From: Paenibacillus pectinilyticus | GTDB taxonomy: Bacteria > Bacillota > Bacilli > Paenibacillales > NBRC-103111 | Direction: 5' to 3' | Length of the DNA: 64,000 nucleotides | NCBI RefSeq assembly: GCF_001700435.1 | Contig: NZ_LYPC01000022.1 | Location: 164,086 to 228,085 of the forward strand | Shown: one piece after another, positions 1-8,728 of the stretch | Layout: each line of letters starts with the position of its first letter | Position numbering within the stretch: the first letter of the stretch is position 1 | Made by a program: the position numbers and the translations under genes | The notes under the pieces: model-generated | Databases searched by the model: none | Seen by the model: only the letters and a program-made list of their open reading frames with translations | What the model was told of the DNA's origin: nothing

Positions 1-1
1 G

Positions 2-121
2 AATGAGCAAAAAAACAATAAAATGATAGTTACTATAGTAAGCCCTCATCGTAAACTCGAACTTACAGCAATAATGTCTTTTGGTACGACAGTTGGTCTT
101 AAGAGAGGGCGCTCATTATAG
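2..121 (+). CDS. C-terminal end of an unrecognised protein
   Basis: An open frame enters from the left edge and stops at TAG 119-121. The visible 39 residues include the segment IVTIVSPHRKLELTAIMSF and end in a basic GLKRGRSL tail. I do not recognise the family. There is an internal ATG at 23, so it could also be a 32-residue ORF with no clear ribosome binding site. Real coding status is uncertain because the visible piece is so short. Confidence 0.3.
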   Translation, partial: NEQKNNKMIVTIVSPHRKLELTAIMSFGTTVGLKRGRSL

Positions 122-158
122 AATACAACTTGCTGTAACAATCCTCTCTAGAAAGAAT

Positions 159-1499
159 GTGATTAGCGTGCGTACATTGTTCTGGAGTATCTTTCTCGTA
201 TTGCTACTCTATACAATTTTGCCTACTTTTATTGTTCGTTTACTTGGTTTATGGGTGTATACCAAGAAAGTGACTAAGGACGGCATAGCCTTAACCTTTG
301 ACGATGGTCCTGATCCCGAATTCACACCTCAATTACTTGATCTTCTGGCCATCTATCAAATCAAAGCGACTTTCTTCGTGCTTGGAGCCAAAGCCAAGAA
401 ATATCCTGAAATCATTCAACGTATGCACGAAGAAGGACATCTGGTCGGCATTCACAACTATGTTCATTGGACGAATGCCTTTATGACGCCAAGAAAAGTA
501 CGAAAGCATTTGAACGATTCCGTAGAAGCCATTGAGAAAATTATTGGTGAAAAACCAATCTATTACCGCCCGCCATGGGGAGTAATCAATGTGTTTGATT
601 TCTTTTTAGTGAAGCGATTTCGGTTGGTTCTCTGGTCTCTTATGGTGAGTGATTGGAGAAGCAAGGGAGGTCCAGAACGAATTAAATCGAAGCTGCTTGC
701 CAAGCTGCACACGAATAATATTATCGTACTCCATGATAGTGGACAGACTTTCGGAGCGGATCGAGATGCACCGCAGTATATGTTGGAGGCCCTCACTGGT
801 TTCCTAGAAATATGCAGGCAGCGCGGCTTTACCTTTCTTCGTATCGACACCTATTTGCAGCTGCTGCAAATCAAGAACGGTGCGCCTAACCGGCTAGTAA
901 AGCGATCTCTTATTTTCATCTGGCTAAAATGGGAGCGGATTTTCAATTGGTTATTCAAGATAAAGCCCATTGACTTGGACAATCAAATCTTCAATAGCAG
1001 AGTACGCAAATATCATGGGAAGACCATTCTTCTGGGAAACGGCGAATTGCTAACTTCCGGAGATCTGGTTGTTGAACTGCATTTTAATAATGAGAAGCTG
1101 CATCAAATGATTTCCGAATCCGATTCCATGTTTCAACTTGCTGTGAAAATGAAACGTGCGGTACAGAGCTTCCTCCCGACCTTGTCGCAGCATGTTCATA
1201 TCATTCCAGAAAAGGTTAAAGCGATTTATGGTATCACGATGATTCATCGCGGATCTAAACAATTAGGTTTTACGGTGACTGAGCTTCCGAAGGGTTTATT
1301 CAGTAAACTCACACATTTCTATTTAAAATTGTTACTATACGTGCTTCATCCCAGTGGTCGAGAGCGGCTCAAAGTCAAGAGCGACCTATTATCACCTAGG
1401 ATTGCAGCAATTTCTACGCAAGAACTTATTACCAAATACGCGGCTACTCCGGAAGTAATTGCGATTCCAGAGTATGCAGTTCAGTTGGCACCTCATTGA
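159..1499 (+). CDS. Membrane-anchored polysaccharide deacetylase (NodB domain)
   Basis: This is probably a cell-envelope carbohydrate N-deacetylase of the CE4/NodB family. From the GTG start chosen here, one hydrophobic segment (about residues 5-30) would act as an uncleaved anchor. The NodB motifs follow in order: TFDDGPDP carries the catalytic and metal-binding Asp pair, GIHNYVH the metal-binding His pair, RPPWG is motif 3, and IIVLHDSG is motif 5. All appear intact. About 190 residues beyond the deacetylase domain form a separate C-terminal domain that I cannot assign with certainty; some Bacillales homologues carry a YkoP-like domain there. The frame is open back to 81, but the start is ambiguous because no strong ribosome binding site is visible. 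A terminator overlaps the stop codon. Confidence 0.85.
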   Translation: MISVRTLFWSIFLVLLLYTILPTFIVRLLGLWVYTKKVTKDGIALTFDDGPDPEFTPQLLDLLAIYQIKATFFVLGAKAKKYPEIIQRMHEEGHLVGIHNYVHWTNAFMTPRKVRKHLNDSVEAIEKIIGEKPIYYRPPWGVINVFDFFLVKRFRLVLWSLMVSDWRSKGGPERIKSKLLAKLHTNNIIVLHDSGQTFGADRDAPQYMLEALTGFLEICRQRGFTFLRIDTYLQLLQIKNGAPNRLVKRSLIFIWLKWERIFNWLFKIKPIDLDNQIFNSRVRKYHGKTILLGNGELLTSGDLVVELHFNNEKLHQMISESDSMFQLAVKMKRAVQSFLPTLSQHVHIIPEKVKAIYGITMIHRGSKQLGFTVTELPKGLFSKLTHFYLKLLLYVLHPSGRERLKVKSDLLSPRIAAISTQELITKYAATPEVIAIPEYAVQLAPH

Positions 1500-1515
1500 T
1501 GGGGTGTCTTTTTTT
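1487..1515 (+). terminator. Rho-independent terminator overlapping the deacetylase stop
   Basis: A nine-pair stem (with two G-U pairs) spans 1487-1508 around a TTGA loop and is followed by a run of seven T. The TGA stop codon at 1497-1499 lies in the loop. Confidence 0.75.
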
Positions 1516-1535
1516 GTGAATTCGGAAATAGAAGT

Positions 1536-1577
1536 ATAAGCCCTTTCGACTTCCTAATGGGAAGGGAAAGGGCTTAT
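1536..1577. terminator. Bidirectional hairpin between convergent genes
   Basis: Perfect 12-bp arms (ATAAGCCCTTTC at 1536-1547 and its complement at 1566-1577) enclose a second short stem. It lies between the deacetylase and the converging catalase gene, so it probably ends transcripts from the catalase side, with the deacetylase terminator just before it. Confidence 0.6.
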
Positions 1578-1608
1578 TTGGTATGGTATAAGTTGGTAGT
1601 GTGGAATG

Positions 1609-3018
1609 TCAACCTTCGGAGAGCAATTGAATCTGACGAGAAACACGCTCACCTAACTCCGCAGAAGCTTGATAGAGATAGCTCAAAACGATGCTTTGTG
1701 TTTCACGGGAGATACCGGAAAGATCAAGTGCTAAGTTCTCTACCAGATGCTCTTGGTGCACGGGGAGGAGGGAGCTATAGTACTGTCCCGCTTGTGAAAA
1801 ATTATCTGGTTTGGGCAAGTCGGACCGAACGAGATGACCTTCTACGAGTCTGCCTTCCCCGCTGGTCTGCAGTGATCCAGGAGTCCAATTTTGCTGATGG
1901 TTAATTGGGATTTTCCGGAAATCAGGTCCCAATCGTCGTCGCTGTGAATCCGTATATATATTCGCACGTCCCTGCAGCATCTTATCATCTGAAAATTCGG
2001 CCCCTTCAAGAAGATTAGATGGTGAAAAAGCGATTTTCTCGACTTGCTCCATGTAATTATCTGGGTTGCGGTTTAAAACAAGCCGACCTACTGGGTGCAA
2101 GGGGTATTGCTTGGCATCCCAAACCTTCGTATCATCCAGCGGATCGTAGGGAAGCGTGGCCTCGTCTTCAGGATTCATCAGTTGCACATATAGGCCGTAC
2201 TCAACTGTTTTCCCAGAGGCTAAAGCGTCATAGAGATCCTTTCCAGCGTAATCTGGATTTTCTCCCGACAACTTAGCTGATTCGTGGCGATCGATATATT
2301 GGAAGCCTGCAAGTGGATGCCAAAGATATTTGACATAGGTTCGAACTCCTTGCGCGTTACGCCAGACATAAGTGTTCACGCTATGGCCGGGAATATGGCG
2401 AAGACTCTTAATGGTGCCAGCGTCTGAGTACAATTGAACTAGGAAATGAGTAGATTCTGGCGCTCTGGCGATGAAGCTCCAGAATCGCTCGGGATCTATC
2501 AAATTATTGTTCGGCGAGGGTAAGAAAGCCATGATTGACTCTGGGAAACGAATGGCATCGCGAACCGAAAATACAGGGATATGGTTGCATATCAAGTCGA
2601 AAACACCTTGTTCGGTGTAAAACTTCGTGGCAAATCCACGTACATTCCGTGAGGTGTCAGGGGTACCCTTGTTACTTACGGCAAGGGAGAACCTTACAGT
2701 AACAGGGACCTGCTGGCCGGGATTTTGCAGAAAGCAAAGCTTTGTGTGTGATGCCATGGAATTCACAGTCTGAAAATAACCGAAAGCCCCATAACCCTTC
2801 ACATGTACGGGTCTTTCCATGATTTTACTATGTATGAAGCCCTCTAAAGTTTCATGAACGATATTATCTTGTTCTAATACAGGGCCTCGATCGCCGATGG
2901 TCTGCGAATGAAGTGCTGCTGGCCTATCTCCCGCCCATTGCAAGCTACGATCTTGCCCAACTGAATGCTGATCGTTCCGAGAGATCGGTTTTTGGGGGAA
3001 TCCTCTTTGATCTTCCAT
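1609..3018 (-). CDS. Catalase, divergent haem family member
   Basis: Decomposes hydrogen peroxide to water and oxygen. The 469-residue protein carries the haem-catalase signatures: distal His in RPVHVKGYGAFG, the distal Asn in LICNHIPVF, the VRGFATKFYT segment, and the proximal RANIYTDSQRRRLG stretch with the haem-ligating Tyr and its partner Arg. The region around the distal Asn (CNHIPVFS rather than the usual GNNTPVFF) and the N-terminus (about 60 residues with little resemblance to common catalases) are divergent. The AAGGAGGT-like site ahead of ATG 3018 is good (read from the minus strand at about 3023-3030). It is divergent from the germination operon at 3.2 kb, which makes a role in spore protection possible, as for KatX of Bacillus subtilis, but this is only inference from position. 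Confidence 0.9.
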   Translation of the reverse strand: MEDQRGFPQKPISRNDQHSVGQDRSLQWAGDRPAALHSQTIGDRGPVLEQDNIVHETLEGFIHSKIMERPVHVKGYGAFGYFQTVNSMASHTKLCFLQNPGQQVPVTVRFSLAVSNKGTPDTSRNVRGFATKFYTEQGVFDLICNHIPVFSVRDAIRFPESIMAFLPSPNNNLIDPERFWSFIARAPESTHFLVQLYSDAGTIKSLRHIPGHSVNTYVWRNAQGVRTYVKYLWHPLAGFQYIDRHESAKLSGENPDYAGKDLYDALASGKTVEYGLYVQLMNPEDEATLPYDPLDDTKVWDAKQYPLHPVGRLVLNRNPDNYMEQVEKIAFSPSNLLEGAEFSDDKMLQGRANIYTDSQRRRLGPDFRKIPINHQQNWTPGSLQTSGEGRLVEGHLVRSDLPKPDNFSQAGQYYSSLLPVHQEHLVENLALDLSGISRETQSIVLSYLYQASAELGERVSRQIQLLSEG

Positions 3019-3123
3019 TGTTCAACCTCCTACATACATCTCACTCCTATAGATGGTTATGTAGCATTACGAGAGAGCATGACAGAAACATGCATAGGTG
3101 TAACCCGCATTAAGGCAGGTTAA

Positions 3124-3154
3124 TGAATAATTTTTCCAGTAAAATAGCAAATTA
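3124..3154 (+). promoter_or_regulatory. Candidate sigma-G promoter of the germination operon
   Basis: TGAATA at 3124-3129 matches the sigma-G -35 consensus exactly. It is followed after 18 bp by CAAATTA at 3148-3154, a 5/7 match to the CATACTA -10 box. Transcription would start near 3162, just upstream of the receptor A gene. Forespore expression is expected for GerA-type receptors, which supports the reading. Confidence 0.55.
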
Positions 3155-3180
3155 AATGTACTTAGTGGAAAAAGGGGATG

Positions 3181-4512
3181 ATGTTCCTCATGCACGCGTT
3201 CGATCTAGATACATTTATTCATCGTATGGTTCGAGCGGATGATCTCGAAATCAGAAAGCTCCATGTTAATGATGTCACCATTCAACTCGTCTATCTCTCA
3301 ACCATGTGTGATAAAAAATATATTCATTCCTCCATCATCAAGGCATTTTTAGATATAAACAACTTGTCAGGATTCGAGCAAGCGTTAAAAATGCTGACTG
3401 GTTTCGAAATCATTCAGACCGAAGATCAAATGAAGGAAAAGCTCATTGGCGGTTATTCGTTGTTGTACTTCCCACAGCTGACCTATGCAATTGAAACCAA
3501 ACGGGATCCGACGTCTAAGCCTCAGGAAACCTCCATTGAGAATATTCTTCAGGGGCCTCAATTTGCTTTCTCCGAGGATCTTGCGACAAATATACAAATG
3601 CTGCGTACCCGCTACCCCTCTCAAGATTTACATGTGGAATTCATGAGAGTTGGGACCAAAAGTCAAACCGAATTAGCGATCATTTATGATAAAACGAGAG
3701 TGGATGAGGACGTTCTTTTGCAGCTGGAGAATAAACTGATGGCAATTGATGTTGAAGTCATCCAAGCGGCGAATCAACTGCAGATGCTGCTCACGAAACG
3801 GCATCAGTTTCTACCCACTTTAATGGTCACAGAACGACCCGATCGGACCGTATTAAATATTAGCCAAGGAAAGATTTCTTTGCTTCTGAATGGAACTCCA
3901 TTCTCTGTCAATTTGCCTGCGGTATTCTATGACTTCATGTCGTCTATGGATGATGTCTATGAATTACCCTGGATCGTGAGACCGCTGCAGTCATTGAGAT
4001 TTATAGGTATGTTTATTACGACATCGCTGCCGGCTCTTTATGTAGCAACCGTTTCTTATAATCCTGAATTTTTTCGCTCTCAAATCGCTATTGAAATTGC
4101 AGGAAGCCGTTCGGCGGTACCTTATCCGTCTTTCTATGAAGTGTTTCTCATGCTTTTCTTAATTGAAGCTCTAACAGAAGCAAGTATACGTCTACCTAAG
4201 TTTATAGGTTCTACAGCGACAACTGTAGGTGGTCTCATCTTAGGGCAAGCAGCCCAACAGGCAGGACTAGTCAGCTCGATTATGATTATTATCGCTTCAG
4301 CCGTTGCCATTTCGAATTTCGTGATTCCCATGAATACGCTGAGTTTTTCCATGCGGGTAGTCAAATTCCCACTTGTCTTGTTAGCGATATTTTTTGGATT
4401 GGTCGGCGTACTAGCAGGCTTATTTTGTTTCCTCATCTACACAACGAGTTTAAGAAGTTTTGGCAAGCCCTATTTGAAGCTATTTATTGGAGAGGACAAA
4501 AAAACCAGGTGA
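3181..4512 (+). CDS. Spore germinant receptor subunit A (GerAA/GerKA family)
   Basis: Subunit A of an inner-spore-membrane nutrient receptor that triggers germination. The N-terminal half is a soluble domain. The C-terminal half (from about residue 245) has the hydrophobic segments and the conserved PFSVNLPAVFYDFMSSMDDVYE stretch with the following membrane helices (FIGMFITTSLPALYVATVSYNPE) typical of the family. At about 443 residues it is slightly short at the N-terminus compared with typical 480-500. Start choice is open: ATG at 3178, 3181 or 3190. The AAAAGGGG site ends at 3177, so 3178 is too close; 3181 and 3190 are both possible. The B subunit gene overlaps its stop. Confidence 0.93.
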   Translation: MFLMHAFDLDTFIHRMVRADDLEIRKLHVNDVTIQLVYLSTMCDKKYIHSSIIKAFLDINNLSGFEQALKMLTGFEIIQTEDQMKEKLIGGYSLLYFPQLTYAIETKRDPTSKPQETSIENILQGPQFAFSEDLATNIQMLRTRYPSQDLHVEFMRVGTKSQTELAIIYDKTRVDEDVLLQLENKLMAIDVEVIQAANQLQMLLTKRHQFLPTLMVTERPDRTVLNISQGKISLLLNGTPFSVNLPAVFYDFMSSMDDVYELPWIVRPLQSLRFIGMFITTSLPALYVATVSYNPEFFRSQIAIEIAGSRSAVPYPSFYEVFLMLFLIEALTEASIRLPKFIGSTATTVGGLILGQAAQQAGLVSSIMIIIASAVAISNFVIPMNTLSFSMRVVKFPLVLLAIFFGLVGVLAGLFCFLIYTTSLRSFGKPYLKLFIGEDKKTR

Positions 4513-5615
4513 AAGCATTGTCACGGTATTTTTTTTACGATTTGTTGCTGTCCATGGTGATTAATTCCATTCTATACGTTCCTCGAATTCTCATTACTGA
4601 GCGATACAAGGGAGCGATCATGTCGCTCATTCTTGGAACATTGATCGGAAGCATTCTGTTGTACTTGTTTACCGCGGCGCTCATGAAATATCCAGGGAAA
4701 GGTCTGCCAGAGATATTTAAGCTATCGCTGTCCAAATATATCTATGTTCCTTTATTGCTGCTCTATAGTGTATTAGCTTTCATCGCCGGCGGGCTAGTAT
4801 TAATCAATTTCGCATTTATCATATCCAGATATTTGAATCCGGAGACGCCTTCGTATATTTTGCTCTTACTTTTTGTAATCGTTGTCTGTTTTGGTGCTAT
4901 GCAATCATCCAAGACCGTTCTATATACAGCAGAGATTGTGCTGCTGCTTAGTTTGCCTTTGTTATTCTTTTTAATCTTAAAAGCATTAACCAATAAACAT
5001 ATGAACGTCGACGCCATACGTGTCATCCTCGATTACACATGGATGCTGCCAAGTTGGAAAAGTTTATCTGTCTCCACCTATGCCTTTGTAGGCTATTTGC
5101 ATTTGTCTATATTCAATCGTGCATTCACGAATGTAAATTCAATTAAATACCGTTGGTTGATGCCCATATTCGGTTTCGGTATGCTGTTAATGACATTTAT
5201 GATCCCTATAGGCACGTTAGGAACAGACGGTGTGAATGACTATATTTTCACTTGGGTATCTACAGCAGAAGCTATTCAGATGAAATACGCCTTTATTGAT
5301 CATGTCGTTTATATGTTCCTGCTTCTTTTTCTAAGTATTACCTTTCTATACACAATGGTGACATGGCATGTTGCTTCTCAAACGATCAGCAGTTGTTTTT
5401 CGAGGAAGAAACCAAACACATCGTCTGTCAATTCGATTCTTCCCAATGCCATTAGTTGTGGTTTGGTAGGTATTACAATTATTACGCTGGGGAGCATGTT
5501 AGGAGAGGATGATTTATTCCGTGTGTCCTCCTTTTGCTTAGTGACACGATTGCCGATAGACATCTTACTTGTTCTGACAGTGTTTGTCGTGAGTAGACGG
5601 AGATTACGTTTATGA
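4509..5615 (+). CDS. Spore germinant receptor subunit B (GerAB/GerKB, APC permease fold)
   Basis: Polytopic membrane subunit of the germinant receptor, from the amino acid/polyamine/organocation permease superfamily; in the family it contributes the ligand-binding pocket. About ten hydrophobic segments are visible over 368 residues, the usual size. I chose the GTG at 4509 because it overlaps the upstream stop as GTGA, gives the canonical length, and removes an unlikely 28-residue extension that would run through the end of the A gene. A GGAGAGG sequence lies upstream at about 4489. Translational coupling with both neighbours is likely. Confidence 0.92.
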   Translation: MKALSRYFFYDLLLSMVINSILYVPRILITERYKGAIMSLILGTLIGSILLYLFTAALMKYPGKGLPEIFKLSLSKYIYVPLLLLYSVLAFIAGGLVLINFAFIISRYLNPETPSYILLLLFVIVVCFGAMQSSKTVLYTAEIVLLLSLPLLFFLILKALTNKHMNVDAIRVILDYTWMLPSWKSLSVSTYAFVGYLHLSIFNRAFTNVNSIKYRWLMPIFGFGMLLMTFMIPIGTLGTDGVNDYIFTWVSTAEAIQMKYAFIDHVVYMFLLLFLSITFLYTMVTWHVASQTISSCFSRKKPNTSSVNSILPNAISCGLVGITIITLGSMLGEDDLFRVSSFCLVTRLPIDILLVLTVFVVSRRRLRL

Positions 5616-6715
5616 AAACGATGTTATCGATGCTGTCGTTGTCGATGCTATTCGTTTCCTTGTTGTCCGGCTGCGGCTTTAAGGATATGGACAAACGCTT
5701 CATAGTTAAGGCTGTAGGAATCGATAAGACGAATGATCAAGATAATCCGCTGCGCGTATCATTAAAACTCGCTATTCCATCATCGCAAATCAAACCTGGT
5801 CAGACGAACACGTTTCAAATTGTAAGTGATGATGCCCCAACGATCACGGAAGCTGTACGTCATCTTAAGTCCAAAGTGGATAAAGAACTCGATTTTTCAC
5901 AATCGAAAATTATTATATTCGGAAAGAAGCTGGCTGAAGAACGTCTGAATAATGAAACGATTGACTGGTTTTTGCGGAAAAGAGAGATCCAAGGGATGAC
6001 TTTCATGGCGCTCGGAGATCCATCTGCGGAGCAAATCATTAAAATTAAACCTAAGTCCGAGCGGTTACCTGGAGATAGTTTATTTTTGAGCTTTGATCAA
6101 GAGGGGACGGAATCATCCTTTATTGTGACCGAATATTTGTTTGATTTTCACAGAAGATTAAGTGAGAAGGGGTTAGATCCTTATTTACCTGTGATTCGAC
6201 CACTTAATGACATGTATCTAATTGATCAAGTAGCCGTTTTTGATAAAGAAAAAGTAAAAGACATCTTAAATCCAGAGGAAACGCGAGTTTTCAATGAATT
6301 GTCCAAAAAAATTAGTAAATTTGAAATAGAAACACGAACAGATACCGTTCAATTCGCTTTAAGTGTTTCCAAATTTGGCTATACCTACACCATTGATGAT
6401 TCAAAAACTACTTCACCTGTACTTTCTATGCATATGAAAATGAGAGGGCAAGCCGCGGAGTCCAGTCAGTCGTTTAATTATTCGAAATGGAGTCTCTATG
6501 AGCAGGAAGCTGAGAAAGAAGCAGCCTCAAGATATGAGAAAGTGCTTATGAAATTGCAATCCATAGGTGTGGATCCACTCGGTTTGGGCTTAAGATATCG
6601 AGCAACTCGTCATAACAGTGAGAAGGAATGGGAACAATGGTTAGCTCTTTATCCGTTGCTCCGTTTTCATATCGAGGTCAACATCAACCTTTTGGGATCT
6701 GGAGGAATCAAATAG
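5612..6715 (+). CDS. Spore germinant receptor lipoprotein subunit C (Ger(x)C)
   Basis: Lipoprotein subunit of the germinant receptor, anchored on the outer face of the inner spore membrane. The signal peptide ends in the lipobox LLSGC with the lipid-bearing Cys at residue 21. The GFKDMDKRFIVKAVGIDK segment and the later TVQFALSVSKFGYTYTIDD and C-terminal domain fit the Ger(x)C family, at the normal length of 367 residues. It starts with an ATGA overlap with the B gene, so the three subunits are one translationally coupled operon. No terminator is obvious directly downstream. Confidence 0.94.
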   Translation: MKTMLSMLSLSMLFVSLLSGCGFKDMDKRFIVKAVGIDKTNDQDNPLRVSLKLAIPSSQIKPGQTNTFQIVSDDAPTITEAVRHLKSKVDKELDFSQSKIIIFGKKLAEERLNNETIDWFLRKREIQGMTFMALGDPSAEQIIKIKPKSERLPGDSLFLSFDQEGTESSFIVTEYLFDFHRRLSEKGLDPYLPVIRPLNDMYLIDQVAVFDKEKVKDILNPEETRVFNELSKKISKFEIETRTDTVQFALSVSKFGYTYTIDDSKTTSPVLSMHMKMRGQAAESSQSFNYSKWSLYEQEAEKEAASRYEKVLMKLQSIGVDPLGLGLRYRATRHNSEKEWEQWLALYPLLRFHIEVNINLLGSGGIK

Positions 6716-6818
6716 CACTTAGGCACAAAAAGAAGGTATGTATGAAGCAACTTTTCTTCGTATCGAATCGTTTGAAGAGTGTAACTAAAACAGATAGAGA
6801 TCAAGGAGAGAATCTGCC

Positions 6819-7475
6819 ATGAAAAATTATTATAGAAAAACAGGCGTATATACGCTGTTATTGTCGAGTATGCTCATGTTTACTGCTTGTTCATCAACTG
6901 AAAAACCAGCGCCGAGTACGGCCACACCTACAACTAGTGCGTCACCTAGCCCATCTGTTATGCCAACGGCGACACCAGTAGCTAGTCCTTCGGTGAGTCC
7001 TACTGCTTCAACAAAGCCGGCGTCATCTGCCAGTCCTAGCACTAGCTCCGTGTCCCTTAAAGATATGTTCGAGCTTGCCAAATCAGGAAAGGTTGCCGGT
7101 ATTCCATTTGCAGCAAAGACTGGGTTGACGGATGAAGTTGAGAAATTATGGGGAAAAGCGGATAAAACGGATTCAGCCGGAGCTGGACTTTACGCGACTT
7201 ACGCGAAGAAAAATGCCGTTATCGGTTTTAATAAGGGCAGCCAAATTATCGATATCCGGTCCAATGATCCGAAGCTGCGTTCGTTGACGTTGAGTCAGAT
7301 TGAACAAGCCTTAGGCAAACCAACCGACACGAAACTGAATGGTGATGATACTATTTATATTTATCAAGCATCCAACGTGTTTCAACTTAAATTTATTATC
7401 CCCAAATCAACTGGAAAAGTAGATCATATTTCAGTATTTGATACCGTCGATTCCATCAATAATATGGCTGGCTAA
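6819..7475 (+). CDS. YjgB-family lipoprotein (DUF4309)
   Basis: Exported lipoprotein of unknown function. The signal peptide ends in MFTAC (Cys 24). A Ser/Thr/Pro/Ala-rich linker (about residues 25-77) separates the anchor from a globular domain of about 140 residues. That domain has the YjgB pattern: a first segment around AAKTGLTDEVEKLWGKAD, then YATYAKKNAVIGFNKGSQIIDIRS, then the QIEQALGKPTD segment. An AAGGAGAG site precedes the ATG. It lies 100 bp after the germination operon in the same direction and might be expressed with it. Confidence 0.85.
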   Translation: MKNYYRKTGVYTLLLSSMLMFTACSSTEKPAPSTATPTTSASPSPSVMPTATPVASPSVSPTASTKPASSASPSTSSVSLKDMFELAKSGKVAGIPFAAKTGLTDEVEKLWGKADKTDSAGAGLYATYAKKNAVIGFNKGSQIIDIRSNDPKLRSLTLSQIEQALGKPTDTKLNGDDTIYIYQASNVFQLKFIIPKSTGKVDHISVFDTVDSINNMAG

Positions 7476-7496
7476 CGGAAAGAAAGCAGATAAACG

Positions 7497-8035
7497 TTCG
7501 GACGTTTGGATGTCCTTGTTAATAACGCAGGATATGGCAATGTTTCCTCCATTGAAGAAACTTCGGCCGAACAGGCGCACCAGGTCTGGGGCCGTACCAA
7601 TTGGCAAAATGGGCAGTGGAAGGTTTCTCCGAAGTATTGTCCAAAGAAGTTGGACCATTGGGGCTGAAAGTAACATTAATTGAACCAGGTGGCTTCCGGA
7701 CCGATTGGGCCGGTTCCTCCATGCAGCACGTTGAGCCAAATGACGCGTACAAAGATACGGTTGGTGGCCTATTGAAACATCTACGCGACACGACTGGTAA
7801 AGAAAACGGTGATCCTGATAAAGCCGCACAAGCGATATTAACGATTGTTAATGAGGAGAACCCACCGCTGCGCCTGCTGCTCGGTAGTGACGCAGTTGCG
7901 ATCGCAAACGCGGTGGACACAGGGAAATTAGCCGAAACTAAGCGTTGGGAGAAACTAAGCCTCTCGACTGATTTCGAGACAAGAGAGTTGAACCCTGCCG
8001 TCACCGACATGTACCGCGAGTTTGAAGAAAACTAA
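7497..8035 (+). pseudogene. Remnant of a short-chain dehydrogenase/reductase gene
   Basis: Two pieces of one classical SDR gene in different frames. Piece one (7497 to about 7574) encodes FGRLDVLVNNAGYGNVSSIE, which is the NNAG segment. Piece two (about 7570-8035, the next frame) begins APGLGPYQLAKWAVEGFSEV with the catalytic YxxxK and continues to a normal C-terminus ending in MYREFEEN. The N-terminal Rossmann nucleotide-binding part (about 75 residues) and the stretch between NNAG and YxxxK, including the catalytic Ser region (about 60 residues), are missing. No start signal is seen. It is a decayed gene, not an active enzyme. Confidence 0.85.
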
Positions 8036-8139
8036 GCGATTCGGGGCTTGTATAATAGTAAGGCAGGAAACGAAAGATAAACGGAGCTTAAGAAGCGAAG
8101 GGTACGACTTTAAAATAAGGTGAATAAGGAGTTTACGTT

Positions 8140-8466
8140 ATGACACATATCTCAAAGGATAATGATGTTCTTACATTCATCAATGTTTTCACAGTTGATC
8201 CTCATAATCAGGAACGTCTAGTCGAGTTACTTACCACTGTGACGGACGTTTCCGTTCGATATGCACCAGGATTCATCTCTAGTAGTCTCCATAGGAGTAA
8301 AGATGGGACGAAGGTTACCATGTATGCGCAATGGCGCAGTGAGGAAGATTATCAAGCGATGCGGAATGACCCCAAACCGATTCCCTATCTCCAAGAAGCA
8401 ATGACCATAGCTACATTCGAACCGGGGATGTACGAGGTAGTCAAAACATTTGAACCCATCCATTAA
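8140..8466 (+). CDS. Antibiotic biosynthesis monooxygenase (ABM)-domain protein
   Basis: Small single-domain protein (108 residues) of the dimeric alpha/beta-barrel ABM superfamily. Members are quinol monooxygenases, haem-degrading enzymes or unknown oxygenases. The pattern FINVFTVDPHNQERLVELL, then PGFISSSLHRSKDGTKVTMYAQWRSEEDYQAM is typical. No haem-ligand assignment can be made. An AAGGAGT site sits 9 bp before the ATG. A single-gene unit closed by a terminator at 8512. Confidence 0.8.
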   Translation: MTHISKDNDVLTFINVFTVDPHNQERLVELLTTVTDVSVRYAPGFISSSLHRSKDGTKVTMYAQWRSEEDYQAMRNDPKPIPYLQEAMTIATFEPGMYEVVKTFEPIH

Positions 8467-8511
8467 TTACTCATAATAATTGCCTCTAAAATGAGGAGTT
8501 GCTATAAGCAA

Positions 8512-8541
8512 AGTCAACCAGAAACTTGGTTGGCTTTTTTT
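8512..8541 (+). terminator. Rho-independent terminator after the ABM gene
   Basis: Nine-bp arms at 8512-8520 and 8527-8535 (AGTCAACCA / TGGTTGGCT, one G-U pair) are followed by a run of T. Confidence 0.8.
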
Positions 8542-8728
8542 CTTTCGACTTTACACTAAGTGTATGTGAAGAAATCTAACAAAAAACTTCCGTTTTGGTA
8601 AATCAAACAAAATATTGCCTTGGTTATTGCTCGTTGAAATCATGCGATAGTAAGATGTTACTAGAAAGTCATATAAATTGACACGACAAGGATTCATACT
8701 TTTACGAAGGAACAAAGAGGTGAGCTGT

